Positions 32,183-40,384 of a stretch of 64,000 nt of DNA are shown here, piece by piece. The notes under the pieces are model-generated. The model was not told where the DNA came from, did no database searches, and worked only from the letters and a program-made list of their open reading frames with translations. This DNA comes from a bacterium (GTDB lineage Bacteria; Bacillota; Clostridia; Oscillospirales; Oscillospiraceae): NCBI GenBank assembly GCA_004560375.1, contig SFVC01000016.1:1-64000 (forward strand), written 5' to 3'. Position numbers and translations under genes: made by a program. Position 1 is the stretch's first letter; every line of letters starts with the position of its first letter.

Positions 32183-33577
32183 ATGAACGCCAACTACGAT
32201 GTGATGATCCTGGGCACCGGCGAGGCCGGCATCTACGCCGCCTACGAGCTGGCGCTGAAATGCCCCTCCGCCCGGGTGCTGGTGGTGGATCAGGGCGCGG
32301 ACATCTACCGCCGCCAGTGCCCCATCGTGGCCGGCAAGACCCGCTCCTGCGTCCAGTGCAAGGTGTGCGGCACCATGTGCGGCTTCGGGGGCGCGGGGGC
32401 CTTCTCCGACGGCAAGTTCAACTTCACCACCGCCTTCGGCGGCTGGCTCACCGACTTCCTGGATCAGAAGGAGGTCATGGAGCTCATCGACTACGTGGAC
32501 GCGCTGAACGTACGCCACGGCGCCACCACTCAGGTCTACTCCACCGCCACCCCCGAGGCAAAAGCCCTGGAGCGGGAGGCGCTGAAGTACGACCTGCACC
32601 TGCTCCAGGCCCGGTGCAAGCACCTGGGCACGGAGAACAACCTGAACATCCTCACCAGCATCTACGAGGCCATCCGGGACAGGCACACCTTCAAGTTCGA
32701 CACCGCCGTCACCGGCATTGAGGCCAAAGACGGCGTCTACACCCTGGTGACCGAGTTAGGGGATCGCTTCACCGCCCCCTATCTCATCGCGGGCCCGGGC
32801 CGCTCCGGGGCGGAGTGGTTCGCCAACCAGTGCAAGGGGCTTGGGCTGGAGCTGCTGAACAACCAGGTGGACATCGGCGTCCGGGTGGAGCTGCCCGCCA
32901 CCGTGTTTGAGCACATCACCGACGTGGTGTACGAGTCCAAGCTGGTGTACCGCACCAAGCAGTACGGCGACCAGGTGCGTACCTTCTGCATGAACCCCTA
33001 CGGCCACGTGGTGGCGGAGAACGTGGAGGGCATCAACACGGTGAACGGCCACTCCTACTCCGACCCCGCCCTGCGCTCGGAGAACACCAACTTCGCCCTG
33101 CTTGTCAGCAACCGCTTCACCTCCCCCTTCAACGAGCCCTACCGGTACGGCAAGCACATCGCCTCCCTGTCCAATATGCTGGCGGGGGGCGTGCTGGTGC
33201 AGCGGTTTGGCGACCTGGCGGCGGGCATCCGCACCAACGACCACCGGCTGGGCCACTCCTTCGTCCGGCCCACCCTCACCGCCGCGGTGCCGGGGGATCT
33301 GTCCCTGGCCCTGCCCAAGCGGCAGCTGGACGACATCATCGAGATGATCTACGCCCTGGACAAACTGGCCCCGGGCACCGCCAACTACGACACCCTGCTC
33401 TACGGCGCGGAGGTGAAGTTCTACTCCGCCCGGATCCAGCTGTCCCACGAGCTGGAGACCGGCCTGCCCGGCTTCTTCGCCGTGGGGGACGGCGCCGGCG
33501 TGACGCGGGGGCTGGCCCAGGCGGGGGCGTCCGGCGTAAAGGCGGCGCGGGTGGTGGCCGCTCGGCTGAACCAATAA
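32183..33577 (+). CDS. NAD(P)/FAD-dependent oxidoreductase
   Basis: 464 aa. N-terminal FAD motif VMILGTGEAGIYAAYELAL (about 7-25), then CVQCKVCGTMCGFGGAGAFSDGK (about 59-81), a cysteine-rich loop with the GGAGxxSDGK signature, and the C-terminal FFAVGDGAGVTRGLAQA. This matches uncharacterised FAD-dependent dehydrogenases (YhiN/HI0933-adjacent and Cyclic dehydratase-like groups). Substrate unknown; CxxCxxC may bind an iron-sulfur cluster. GGAGAGGAG precedes the ATG. Confidence 0.85.
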   Translation: MNANYDVMILGTGEAGIYAAYELALKCPSARVLVVDQGADIYRRQCPIVAGKTRSCVQCKVCGTMCGFGGAGAFSDGKFNFTTAFGGWLTDFLDQKEVMELIDYVDALNVRHGATTQVYSTATPEAKALEREALKYDLHLLQARCKHLGTENNLNILTSIYEAIRDRHTFKFDTAVTGIEAKDGVYTLVTELGDRFTAPYLIAGPGRSGAEWFANQCKGLGLELLNNQVDIGVRVELPATVFEHITDVVYESKLVYRTKQYGDQVRTFCMNPYGHVVAENVEGINTVNGHSYSDPALRSENTNFALLVSNRFTSPFNEPYRYGKHIASLSNMLAGGVLVQRFGDLAAGIRTNDHRLGHSFVRPTLTAAVPGDLSLALPKRQLDDIIEMIYALDKLAPGTANYDTLLYGAEVKFYSARIQLSHELETGLPGFFAVGDGAGVTRGLAQAGASGVKAARVVAARLNQ

Positions 33578-33826
33578 GGCCGCCGAAGGCAGCCCGGCGC
33601 AGCAAGCCCTCCGTCATGGTTTGTTCCCTTTTTTGTTACAAAAAAGTTACAAATTTCGACGGCGTTCCCCAGGGCCCGGCGGCCCAATCCCCTGCCGTTC
33701 CACAGTTTTCAACAACTTCCACACAGTTTTCCACAGGCCCTACCTTGCCGAAACCGGTGACATAACGTCTGTCAAGCAAAACCTTTCCGGCTTATCTCAC
33801 AAACTTTTTCCAGGGAGGATCCGCCC
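33578..33826. other. Gap with clustered DnaA-box-like sites
   Basis: TTTTCCACA (33727-33735) matches the DnaA box consensus TTWTNCACA. Near-matches lie at 33698-33705 (TTCCACAG), 33706-33713 (TTTTCAAC) and 33716-33725 (CTTCCACACA), all in the same orientation within 40 bp. No gene and no clear promoter; the miaB Shine-Dalgarno is at its right end. Confidence 0.5.
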
Positions 33827-35245
33827 TTGAACCGAACCACACCTGTCATTCCCGCCGAGGACATCGCCAAACAAAAGGAATACTGCGCCCAGCTGCGCGC
33901 CCTGAACGCCCAGCGCCCCGCGCCCCCCAGGGCCTGGGTGGATACCTACGGCTGCCAGCAGAACGAGGCCGACTCCGAGCTGCTCCGGGGGATGCTGGCC
34001 GAGATGGGCTATGAGATCGCGGACGCCGAGGCGGGCGCGGACGTCATCGTCATCAACACCTGCGCCATCCGGGAGCACGCGGAGCAGCGGGTGTTCGGCA
34101 ACGTGGGCGCCCTTGTCCACGGCAAGCGCCGCAACCCCAACCAGATCATCTGCCTGTGCGGCTGCATGGCCCAGGAGGCCCATGTGACCCAGCGGCTGCG
34201 CCAGTCCTACCGCCATGTGGATCTGGTCTTTGGCCCCCAGCAGCTGTGGCGGTTCCCGGAGTTCCTGCGCCGGGTGTTCCTGCGCCGGGGCCGGGTGTTC
34301 GAGACACAGCCCGACGACGGGGCCATCGCCGAGGGCCTGCCCGTCCGCCGCTCGGGGACGCTGAAGGCCTGGGTGTCCATCATGTACGGCTGCAACAACT
34401 TCTGCTCCTACTGCATCGTGCCCTACACCCGGGGCCGGGAGCGCAGCCGGGAGCCGGGGATCATCCTGGACGAGATCCGGGAGCTGGCGGAGCAGGGCTA
34501 CAAGGAGATCACCCTGCTGGGCCAGAACGTCAACTCCTACGGCAGGGATCTGGAGGGGGACTGGGACTTCCCCCGGCTGCTGGAGGCGGCGGCGGAGCTG
34601 CCCGGGGACTTCCTCCTGCGCTTCATGACCTCCCACCCCAAGGACGCCACCGAGAAGCTGTTCGACGTGATGGCCAGGTGCGGCAAGGTGGCCCCGGTGA
34701 TCCACCTGCCCTTCCAGTCGGGGTGCAGCCGGGTGCTGGCGGCCATGAACCGGCGGTACACCCGGGAGCAGTATTTAAATAAAGTAAAGGCCCTGCGGGA
34801 GCGCATCCCGGACGTGGTGCTCACCTCCGATGTGATCGTGGGCTTCCCCGGGGAGACCACCGCCGAGTTTGAGGAGACCCTGTCCCTCATTGAGGAGGTT
34901 CGCTTCGACGCGCTGTTCACCTTCATCTACTCCCCCCGGAAGGGCACCCCGGCGGCGGAGCTGCCCGACCCCATGCCAAAGTCGGAGAAGTCCGCCAACT
35001 TCGACCGGCTGGTGGAGGCCCAGAACCGCATCTCCCTGGAAAAACACCAGGCGTACATCGGCACGGTGCAGCGCTGCCTCATCGACGGCGCCGGGGACGA
35101 CCCCCGGCACAGCCTCACCGCCCGCACCGCCGGGGGGAGGCTGGTGCACCTGGACGGGGACGGGGCCCTCATCGGCCAATACGCCGATATCCGGATCACG
35201 GACTGCTCCACCTGGGCTTTATTTGGAGAACTGCTATGCCCATGA
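33827..35245 (+). CDS. miaB: tRNA-2-methylthio-N6-dimethylallyladenosine synthase
   Basis: 472 aa. The MTTase N-terminal domain has TYGCQQNEADSE, VINTCAIREHAEQ and CLCGCMAQ (three Cys for the auxiliary cluster). The radical-SAM motif YGCNNFCSYCIVPYTRGRERSR (about 185-206) gives CxxxCxxC. A TRAM domain closes the protein. It methylthiolates i6A37 of tRNA. The TTG at 33827 is chosen because GGAGG lies 8 nt upstream and no ATG fits. It overlaps the next gene by 10 nt. Confidence 0.95.
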   Translation: MNRTTPVIPAEDIAKQKEYCAQLRALNAQRPAPPRAWVDTYGCQQNEADSELLRGMLAEMGYEIADAEAGADVIVINTCAIREHAEQRVFGNVGALVHGKRRNPNQIICLCGCMAQEAHVTQRLRQSYRHVDLVFGPQQLWRFPEFLRRVFLRRGRVFETQPDDGAIAEGLPVRRSGTLKAWVSIMYGCNNFCSYCIVPYTRGRERSREPGIILDEIRELAEQGYKEITLLGQNVNSYGRDLEGDWDFPRLLEAAAELPGDFLLRFMTSHPKDATEKLFDVMARCGKVAPVIHLPFQSGCSRVLAAMNRRYTREQYLNKVKALRERIPDVVLTSDVIVGFPGETTAEFEETLSLIEEVRFDALFTFIYSPRKGTPAAELPDPMPKSEKSANFDRLVEAQNRISLEKHQAYIGTVQRCLIDGAGDDPRHSLTARTAGGRLVHLDGDGALIGQYADIRITDCSTWALFGELLCP

Positions 35246-35745
35246 CAAGACATGACATCATCTTAAAATGGATCGCCTACCTCGCCGCCCTGGCCGTGAC
35301 GGCGGTGGTGAATTATTATGTCGTCGCCCCCCTGCCCATCCCCCTGCCCCTGCTGCTGCCCGTGCTGGCCGTGGCCGGGGGGACGCTGGAGGGCGCCCCC
35401 TTCGGGGCCATTTACGGCATGGCCTGCGGGGCGGTGCTGTCCGGGCTGGGCCATCTGGGGGCGGGCTGTGTGGCCGCGCTGGCCCTGTTCGGCTGGGCGG
35501 CGGGGCTGTGCGCCCAGTACCTGCTCCGGCGGGACGTGTGGGGCTGCCTGATCTGCTCCGTCGGCGTCCTGCTTGTCTGGGAGGGCTGGGCGGTGGGCAG
35601 CCGCCTGCTGGCCCGGACGGCCCCGGTGGAAACCCTGCTGCGGGTGGCAGGGCCGGAGCTGCTGTGCTCCCTGGCCTTCATCCTGCCGATCTACTGGCTG
35701 GGCCGGTTCTGCTGCATCCATTACGGGAGGATTTACCATGAATAA
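35236..35745 (+). CDS. MreD-like membrane protein
   Basis: 169 aa with about five helices; KWIAYLAALAVTAVVNYYVV then PIPLPLLLPVLAVAGGTLEGAPFGAIYGMACG, the EG..G...G pattern of rod-shape protein MreD. It overlaps miaB and the PBP gene, and adjacency to a class B PBP supports a role in the elongasome. mreB and mreC are not in the window. Confidence 0.8.
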   Translation: MPMTRHDIILKWIAYLAALAVTAVVNYYVVAPLPIPLPLLLPVLAVAGGTLEGAPFGAIYGMACGAVLSGLGHLGAGCVAALALFGWAAGLCAQYLLRRDVWGCLICSVGVLLVWEGWAVGSRLLARTAPVETLLRVAGPELLCSLAFILPIYWLGRFCCIHYGRIYHE

Positions 35746-37948
35746 CCCCTTTGACCACACCCACATCCAGGAGGAGAAGGCGGAGCGGGAGGCCCGCCGC
35801 CTGAAGCTGCGCTCCAACCTGCTGATCTTCCTGTTCTGCGGGGTGCTGGCGGGCTTTTTCCTGGTGCTGTACCAGCTCCAGATCGTGCGGGGGGCGGACT
35901 ACCGCTCCAGCACCAACGTCCACATCTCCGACACGGAGCAGGTGGACAGCATCCGGGGGGAGATCCTGGATCGGTACGGCCGGGTGCTGGTGACCAACGA
36001 GTTGAGCTACAACGTGGAGCTGGACTGGGACGCCATGCCCGCGGATCAGCGGCTGGACATCCTCTCCGCCCTGCTGAAGGTCTGCCGGGAGGAGGGCGTG
36101 GAGTGGGCCGACTCCCTGCCCATCTCCAAAACCGCCCCCTGGCGGTACACCACCGCCGACCCCCTCTCCTACCAGACGTCGAATGAGGACGGCGAGGTGG
36201 AGACCGTCGCCACCTCTCTGGGCCGGCTGGCCCAAAAGGACGGGGGCTGCGGCTGGGTAAAGGACGCCGCCCTGGCCCGCCCGGAGGCGGGGGAGCTGCT
36301 GGCCAAGATGTGCGTCACCTTCGGCTTGCTGGAGGAGGACAAGGCCACCCTGTCCCGGGAGTACCGGGGGCTGACGGGGGCTTTGGGCGCGGCGGGCCAG
36401 TCCTTCGGCCTGACGGAGGACGGCGGCGGCATCACCCGGGAAATGCGGGAGCTGGCCGGGGTGATGTACGAGATCTACCTGCGGCGGTACGAGGTGAGCA
36501 ACCTCACCTACGTGTTCGCCCAGGGGGTGGACATCACCTTCATCGCCAAGGTAAAGGAGGCGGGGCTGGCCGGGGTGCGGATTGTCACCGCCTCCGCCCG
36601 GAAGTACGGCACCTCCAGCGCCGCCCACGTGCTGGGCTACACCGGACAGATCAGCCGGAACGATTGGCCCAAGTACAAGGAGCTGGGCTACCCCATGAAC
36701 GCCGTGGTGGGCCAGGATGGGGTGGAGCTGGCCTTTGAGGAGCGCTTACACGGCTCCAGCGGCCAGCGGCTCATAGAGAAGGACAACGACGGCAACATCA
36801 TCAGCCAGCAGTGGAAAACCGAGCCCGCCCCGGGGGAGAACGTGGTGCTCACCCTGGACATCGCCCTCCAGGCCACGGTGGAGGACATTCTGGCCGAGTA
36901 CGCCTCCCGGCAGGAGGAGCCCCAGGGCATGGCCGCCGCCGTGGTGGACATGACCGGCGGGGTGCTGGCCCTGGCCTCCTACCCCACCTACGACCTGGCC
37001 ACCTTCCGGGAGAACTTCAACACCCTGCGGGACGACCCCGCCAGGCCGTTGACCAACCGGGCCACCATGGGCCGGTACGCCCCCGGCTCCACCTTCAAAA
37101 TGCTCACCTCCATCGCCGCGCTGGACACCGGCACCATCACCACGAGGGAGACGGTGCAGTGCAGCGGCAGATACACCTTTTACTCCGACCCCCGCTCCCA
37201 GCCCTACTGCTGGCTCCACTCCGGCCACGGGGCGGACAATGTGACCCGCGCCCTCACCGATTCCTGCGACGTGTTCTATTACGATGTGGGCCGGCGCACC
37301 ACCATCGCCAAGATTGACGAGTACGCCAAACAGTTCGGCCTGGGGGAGTACACCGGCATTGAGATCCCCGAGATCAAGGGCCATGTGGCCGGGCCGGAGA
37401 CCTCCGCCCAGTACGACCAGCAGTGGTACGACGGCGACACCATGTACGCCGCCATCGGCCAGGGGAACAACATCTTCTCCCCCCTCCAGCTTGCCAACTA
37501 CGTGGCCACCCTGGTAAACGGCGGGAACCACTACCAGTGCCACCTGCTGAAGGAGTACAAGTCCAACGACTACAGCGCGGTTACCGAGATCTATGATCCG
37601 GTGCTGATGAATTCCATCGACATCCAGCCCGAGCACCTGGAGGCCGTCAAGCGGGGAATGTACGACCTGTCCAAGACCGCCTCCATGGCCCGGTGGTTCT
37701 CCTCCCTGCCGGTGGAGGTGGGCTGCAAGACGGGCACGGCGGAGACCTCCTCCAGGGCCGAGTCCACCAACGCCCTGTTCGTGTGCTTCGCCCCCTATGA
37801 CGACCCCCAGGTGGCCCTGTGCCTGGTGGCGGAGGGCATCGACGCCGGCGGCAACCTGTCGGAGCTGGCGGCGGGCATCCTGGCCCAGTACTTCTCCACG
37901 GGCTCCTCCCTGGACACCGTCACCGGGGAGAACGCCCTGCTGCGGTAA
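35738..37948 (+). CDS. Class B penicillin-binding protein (PBP2 type)
   Basis: 736 aa. One N-terminal helix (about 26-46), a dimerisation domain (about 50-340, including RGEILDRYGRVLVTN), and a transpeptidase domain with SxxK as APGSTFKMLTS (about 450), SCD in the SxN position (TDSCDVFYYDVG, about 508) and KTGTAE (about 667). It cross-links peptidoglycan during elongation or sporulation. Asp in place of the usual Asn of SxN is noted. The ATG at 35738 overlaps mreD; an upstream in-frame extension is rejected. Confidence 0.94.
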   Translation: MNNPFDHTHIQEEKAEREARRLKLRSNLLIFLFCGVLAGFFLVLYQLQIVRGADYRSSTNVHISDTEQVDSIRGEILDRYGRVLVTNELSYNVELDWDAMPADQRLDILSALLKVCREEGVEWADSLPISKTAPWRYTTADPLSYQTSNEDGEVETVATSLGRLAQKDGGCGWVKDAALARPEAGELLAKMCVTFGLLEEDKATLSREYRGLTGALGAAGQSFGLTEDGGGITREMRELAGVMYEIYLRRYEVSNLTYVFAQGVDITFIAKVKEAGLAGVRIVTASARKYGTSSAAHVLGYTGQISRNDWPKYKELGYPMNAVVGQDGVELAFEERLHGSSGQRLIEKDNDGNIISQQWKTEPAPGENVVLTLDIALQATVEDILAEYASRQEEPQGMAAAVVDMTGGVLALASYPTYDLATFRENFNTLRDDPARPLTNRATMGRYAPGSTFKMLTSIAALDTGTITTRETVQCSGRYTFYSDPRSQPYCWLHSGHGADNVTRALTDSCDVFYYDVGRRTTIAKIDEYAKQFGLGEYTGIEIPEIKGHVAGPETSAQYDQQWYDGDTMYAAIGQGNNIFSPLQLANYVATLVNGGNHYQCHLLKEYKSNDYSAVTEIYDPVLMNSIDIQPEHLEAVKRGMYDLSKTASMARWFSSLPVEVGCKTGTAETSSRAESTNALFVCFAPYDDPQVALCLVAEGIDAGGNLSELAAGILAQYFSTGSSLDTVTGENALLR

Positions 37949-37973
37949 TACTGTTTCTTGATAAAGCGCAAAG

Positions 37974-38010
37974 AACCCCCGGCCCCTGTTTCAGACAGAG
38001 GCCGGGGGTT
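37974..38010. terminator. Bidirectional terminator
   Basis: 11-bp stem AACCCCCGGCC/GGCCGGGGGTT followed by TTGTTTT. Ends the PBP unit and, read backwards, the permease gene. Confidence 0.85.
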
Positions 38011-38028
38011 TTGTTTTCCGCCGCCTGT

Positions 38029-39126
38029 TCAATCCAATTTGAGGTCGCCCTCCTTGATCCAGCCGATCTTCCGGAACCAGATCCCGAAGGCCCAGCACAG
38101 CACCGCCGGCAGCACAAAGGAGATCAGGATCAGCCCCGCCCACTCAAAAGCGCCGGGGGTGATGGCCGCCGCCCCGTTGGCCAGGGCCTGCTCGCTGGGG
38201 GCGATCCAGCCCGTCCACACGCCGATCTGCCCCACCAGCCCGCAGGTGCCCATGCCGGCGGACACCGGGGGGCCGTTCATCTCCAGCTTGAACACGCAGG
38301 TGGCCAGCGGCCCGGTGATGGCCGACGTGAGGATGGCGGGCAGCCAGATCCGGGGGTTCTTCACGATGTTGCCCATCTGGAGCATGGAGGTGCCGATGCC
38401 CTGGCTCACCAGCCCGCCCCAGCGGTTCTCCTTAAAGGACAGCACGGCGAAGCCCACCATGTTGGCGCAGCAGCCCGCCACCGCCGCGCCTCCCGCCAGC
38501 CCCGTCAGGGAGAACGCCGCGCAGATGGCGGCGGAGGAGATGGGCAGGGTCAGCGCCACGCCGATGACCACGCTGACCAGGACGCCCATGAGCAGGGGCT
38601 GCTCGTCGGTGGCCAGCCGGGTGACGGCCCCGATGGCGGTGGCGGCGGTGCCGATGGCCGGGGCCAGCAGGGCAGACAGGCCCACCCCCGCTAAAATCGT
38701 CACCAGGGGGGTGACCAGGATATCCACCTTCGTCTCCTTGGAAACGGCCTTGCCGCACTCGGCGGCGAGTATGGCGATGAACAGCACCGCCAGCGGGCCC
38801 CCGGCCCCCTTGCCGCCGTCCAGTGTGGTGCTGCCCAGGGCGTTGGCGGCGTAGCCCACCGTGGCCAGGGAGAACAGCACCATGGGGGGCGCCTTCAGCG
38901 CCCAGCCGATGGCCACGGCCATGGCCGCGCCGCTCATGGCGGAGGCGTAGCCCCCCACGTCGATCAGGAACTGCACCCCGATCTGCTCGCCCAGGGTTTT
39001 CACGATGGTGCCGATGAGCAGGGAGCAGAACAGGCCCTGGGCCATGGCCCCCAGGGCGTCGATGCCGTACCGCTTGGCGGATATGACGATATCCTTGCGC
39101 TTCAGGAACGCCTTGATCTTTTCCAT
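38029..39126 (-). CDS. PTS-IIC-like membrane permease (pfam13303 type), orphan
   Basis: 365 aa with about ten hydrophobic segments. It has RYGIDALGAMAQGLFCSLLIG at the N-terminus and GLVGQIGVWTGWIAPSEQ and GLILISFVLPAVLCWAFGIW toward the end, features of the PTS_EIIC_2 group. No EIIA or EIIB domain or gene is nearby and no phosphorylation site is seen, so a phosphotransferase role is doubtful. Its promoter carries a 40-bp palindrome whose core recurs in the niaR promoter, so pyridine (niacin-type) transport is an attractive inference. Confidence 0.8.
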   Translation of the reverse strand: MEKIKAFLKRKDIVISAKRYGIDALGAMAQGLFCSLLIGTIVKTLGEQIGVQFLIDVGGYASAMSGAAMAVAIGWALKAPPMVLFSLATVGYAANALGSTTLDGGKGAGGPLAVLFIAILAAECGKAVSKETKVDILVTPLVTILAGVGLSALLAPAIGTAATAIGAVTRLATDEQPLLMGVLVSVVIGVALTLPISSAAICAAFSLTGLAGGAAVAGCCANMVGFAVLSFKENRWGGLVSQGIGTSMLQMGNIVKNPRIWLPAILTSAITGPLATCVFKLEMNGPPVSAGMGTCGLVGQIGVWTGWIAPSEQALANGAAAITPGAFEWAGLILISFVLPAVLCWAFGIWFRKIGWIKEGDLKLD

Positions 39127-39154
39127 ATGTATCCCTCACATCTGCCGAAAAGCA

Positions 39155-39219
39155 AATAGTCCGCACAGGTGTCAAGACACCTGTGCGGACTATTATACAG
39201 GCTGGGGTGGAAATGTCAA
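39155..39219 (-). promoter_or_regulatory. Permease promoter overlapped by a 40-bp palindrome (putative NiaR operator)
   Basis: On the minus strand TTGACA (39219-39214), 16 nt, TATAAT (39197-39192). The perfect palindrome AATAGTCCGCACAGGTGTC-(2 nt)-GACACCTGTGCGGACTATT spans 39155-39194, covering the -10 and +1. Its core GGTGTCTTGACA (minus strand) matches 11 of 12 bases in the niaR promoter at 40285-40296. A U-rich TTTGCTTTT follows, so a terminator hairpin is an alternative. Confidence 0.75.
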
Positions 39220-39248
39220 CCGTCTTTTTGCCCAAAATCCGGGGGCCG

Positions 39249-39596
39249 TCACCCGCCCAGCAGCTCGTCCACCGTCACCTGGTACATCCGGGCCAAGGCC
39301 ATCAGGTTGGCGGTGCTGGGCTCCGAGGTGCCGTTCTCCCACTTGGACACCGCCTGCCGGCTCACCCCCAGCGTCTCCGCCACGTACTCCTGGGTGTAGC
39401 TGGCGGCGGCGCGGCGGGCCTTGAGGGCCTCGCCCAGATTCCGGCTCTGCTCCGGCGGGCTTCGCCGGTCATCGGAGCGCAGGTACTTCAGCAGGGCGCG
39501 GATCAGCAGGACAATCACCACCGCCGGAAGCACCAGCCCGAGGGTGATGGCCAGGATGATGGGCAGGATCATAAACAGGCTTCTCATGGTACTCAT
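39249..39596 (-). CDS. Membrane-anchored XRE-type protein (TM first, HTH last)
   Basis: 115 aa. Residues 8-38 form one or two membrane segments (MILPIILAITLGLVLPAVVI...), and 53-112 form an HTH: LGEALKARRAAASYTQEYVA, LGVSRQAVSKWENGTSEPST, YQVTVDELLGG. The order is the reverse of the common XRE proteins with C-terminal helices. AAAGGAGG precedes the ATG. It sits between niaR and the permease gene on the same strand with its own promoter and repeats. Confidence 0.85.
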   Translation of the reverse strand: MSTMRSLFMILPIILAITLGLVLPAVVIVLLIRALLKYLRSDDRRSPPEQSRNLGEALKARRAAASYTQEYVAETLGVSRQAVSKWENGTSEPSTANLMALARMYQVTVDELLGG

Positions 39597-39620
39597 GGCA
39601 TTACCTCCTTTGATGGCCTC

Positions 39621-39678
39621 ATTTTACGAAAAAACCCCGGTTGCGTCCACCAAATATCGGGCAACTATCGGTTGCGTC
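39621..39678 (-). promoter_or_regulatory. Promoter and repeats upstream of the membrane XRE gene
   Basis: On the minus strand TGGACG (39649-39644), 17 nt, TAAAAT (39626-39621). The 10-mer CGGTTGCGTC occurs at 39638-39647 and 39669-39678, 31 bp apart (three turns), the first overlapping the -35; GCAAC-TATCG-GTTGC at 39661-39675 is a dyad. Likely autoregulatory sites. Confidence 0.6.
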
Positions 39679-39721
39679 GCCGGAATGAGCGCCTAAAGGG
39701 CGGCTTTGCGGGGGCCCCGGT

Positions 39722-40231
39722 TTATTTCACCAGAAACCCCGCCCCATCCAGCGCCGCCCGCACCCGCTCCAGCGCCCCCTCGTCCGGGCAGCGCAGCCGG
39801 TGCAGGTGCACCCCGTCCGTCAGGGCGGACAGGGGCTGGGCCTCGCACTCCCTCACCCTGCGGATGAATGACCACACGTCGTACCGGGAGGACAGCTCCA
39901 GCGGCCCGGTGAGCTGGCCGTACACCGGGTGCTCCACGATGACGTTCTCCACCGTGCAGCCCTGATCCACCATCAGGGTCAGCTCCCGCTCCATGTCCGC
40001 CCCGCTGTGGGCGCAGGCCACGGTGGCCGACATACCCGCCCGGGGGGCGTCCAGCACGTAGCCCCGGGGGGTGGCGGTGATCCCCTCCCCCGCCGCCCGG
40101 AGCAGGGCCACGTCCCCCACGATGATCTGCCGGCTCACCGACAGCTTTTGGGCCAGGGCGGTGGCGGACAGCGGCCCCTCCGCGACCTTCAGCTCCTCCA
40201 AAATGCGTCCCCGGCGCTGCGCTGCGTTCAT
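39722..40231 (-). CDS. niaR: NiaR family transcriptional repressor of niacin/NAD genes
   Basis: 169 aa. An N-terminal winged HTH_11 (RRGRILEELKVAEGPLSATALAQKL, SVSRQIIVGDVALLRAAG) precedes a 3H domain, named for its three conserved His: VACAHSG, VIVEHPVYGQL and GVHLHRL. NiaR (YrxA) binds nicotinic acid and a metal and represses NAD synthesis and niacin uptake genes. GGAGGG lies 7 nt before the ATG at 40231. nad genes are not in the window. Confidence 0.93.
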   Translation of the reverse strand: MNAAQRRGRILEELKVAEGPLSATALAQKLSVSRQIIVGDVALLRAAGEGITATPRGYVLDAPRAGMSATVACAHSGADMERELTLMVDQGCTVENVIVEHPVYGQLTGPLELSSRYDVWSFIRRVRECEAQPLSALTDGVHLHRLRCPDEGALERVRAALDGAGFLVK

Positions 40232-40261
40232 GGGCGGGCCCTCCTTTGTCTGTTTGGGGAC

Positions 40262-40313
40262 AGTATAGCACAGCCGGTTGGCCTTGACAAGACACCCGGC
40301 CAGATGATACACT
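40262..40313. promoter_or_regulatory. Divergent niaR / PLMP-like gene promoters with NiaR-like box
   Basis: Minus strand: TTGTCA (40290-40285), 17 nt, TATACT (40267-40262) for niaR. Plus strand: TTGACA (40284-40289), 18 nt, TACACT (40308-40313) for the gene at 40385, weaker. The box TGACAAGACACC (40285-40296) covers both -35 elements and matches the permease palindrome core TGTCAAGACACC at 39170-39181. Confidence 0.65.
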
Positions 40314-40384
40314 AAGCTTGGACAGGGGTAGGCACCCATCACAAAAAACGGCGTCCAAACACCCGCGAATTCTACAGCAGGGGG

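Noticed and set aside
33578..33826. A replication origin.
   Set aside because: Only four weak or partial DnaA boxes, no AT-rich unwinding region and no dnaA, dnaN or rnpA/rpmH neighbours.
38029..39126. A functional sugar phosphotransferase system.
   Set aside because: Only a IIC-like membrane protein is present; no EIIA, EIIB, HPr or sugar enzymes nearby.
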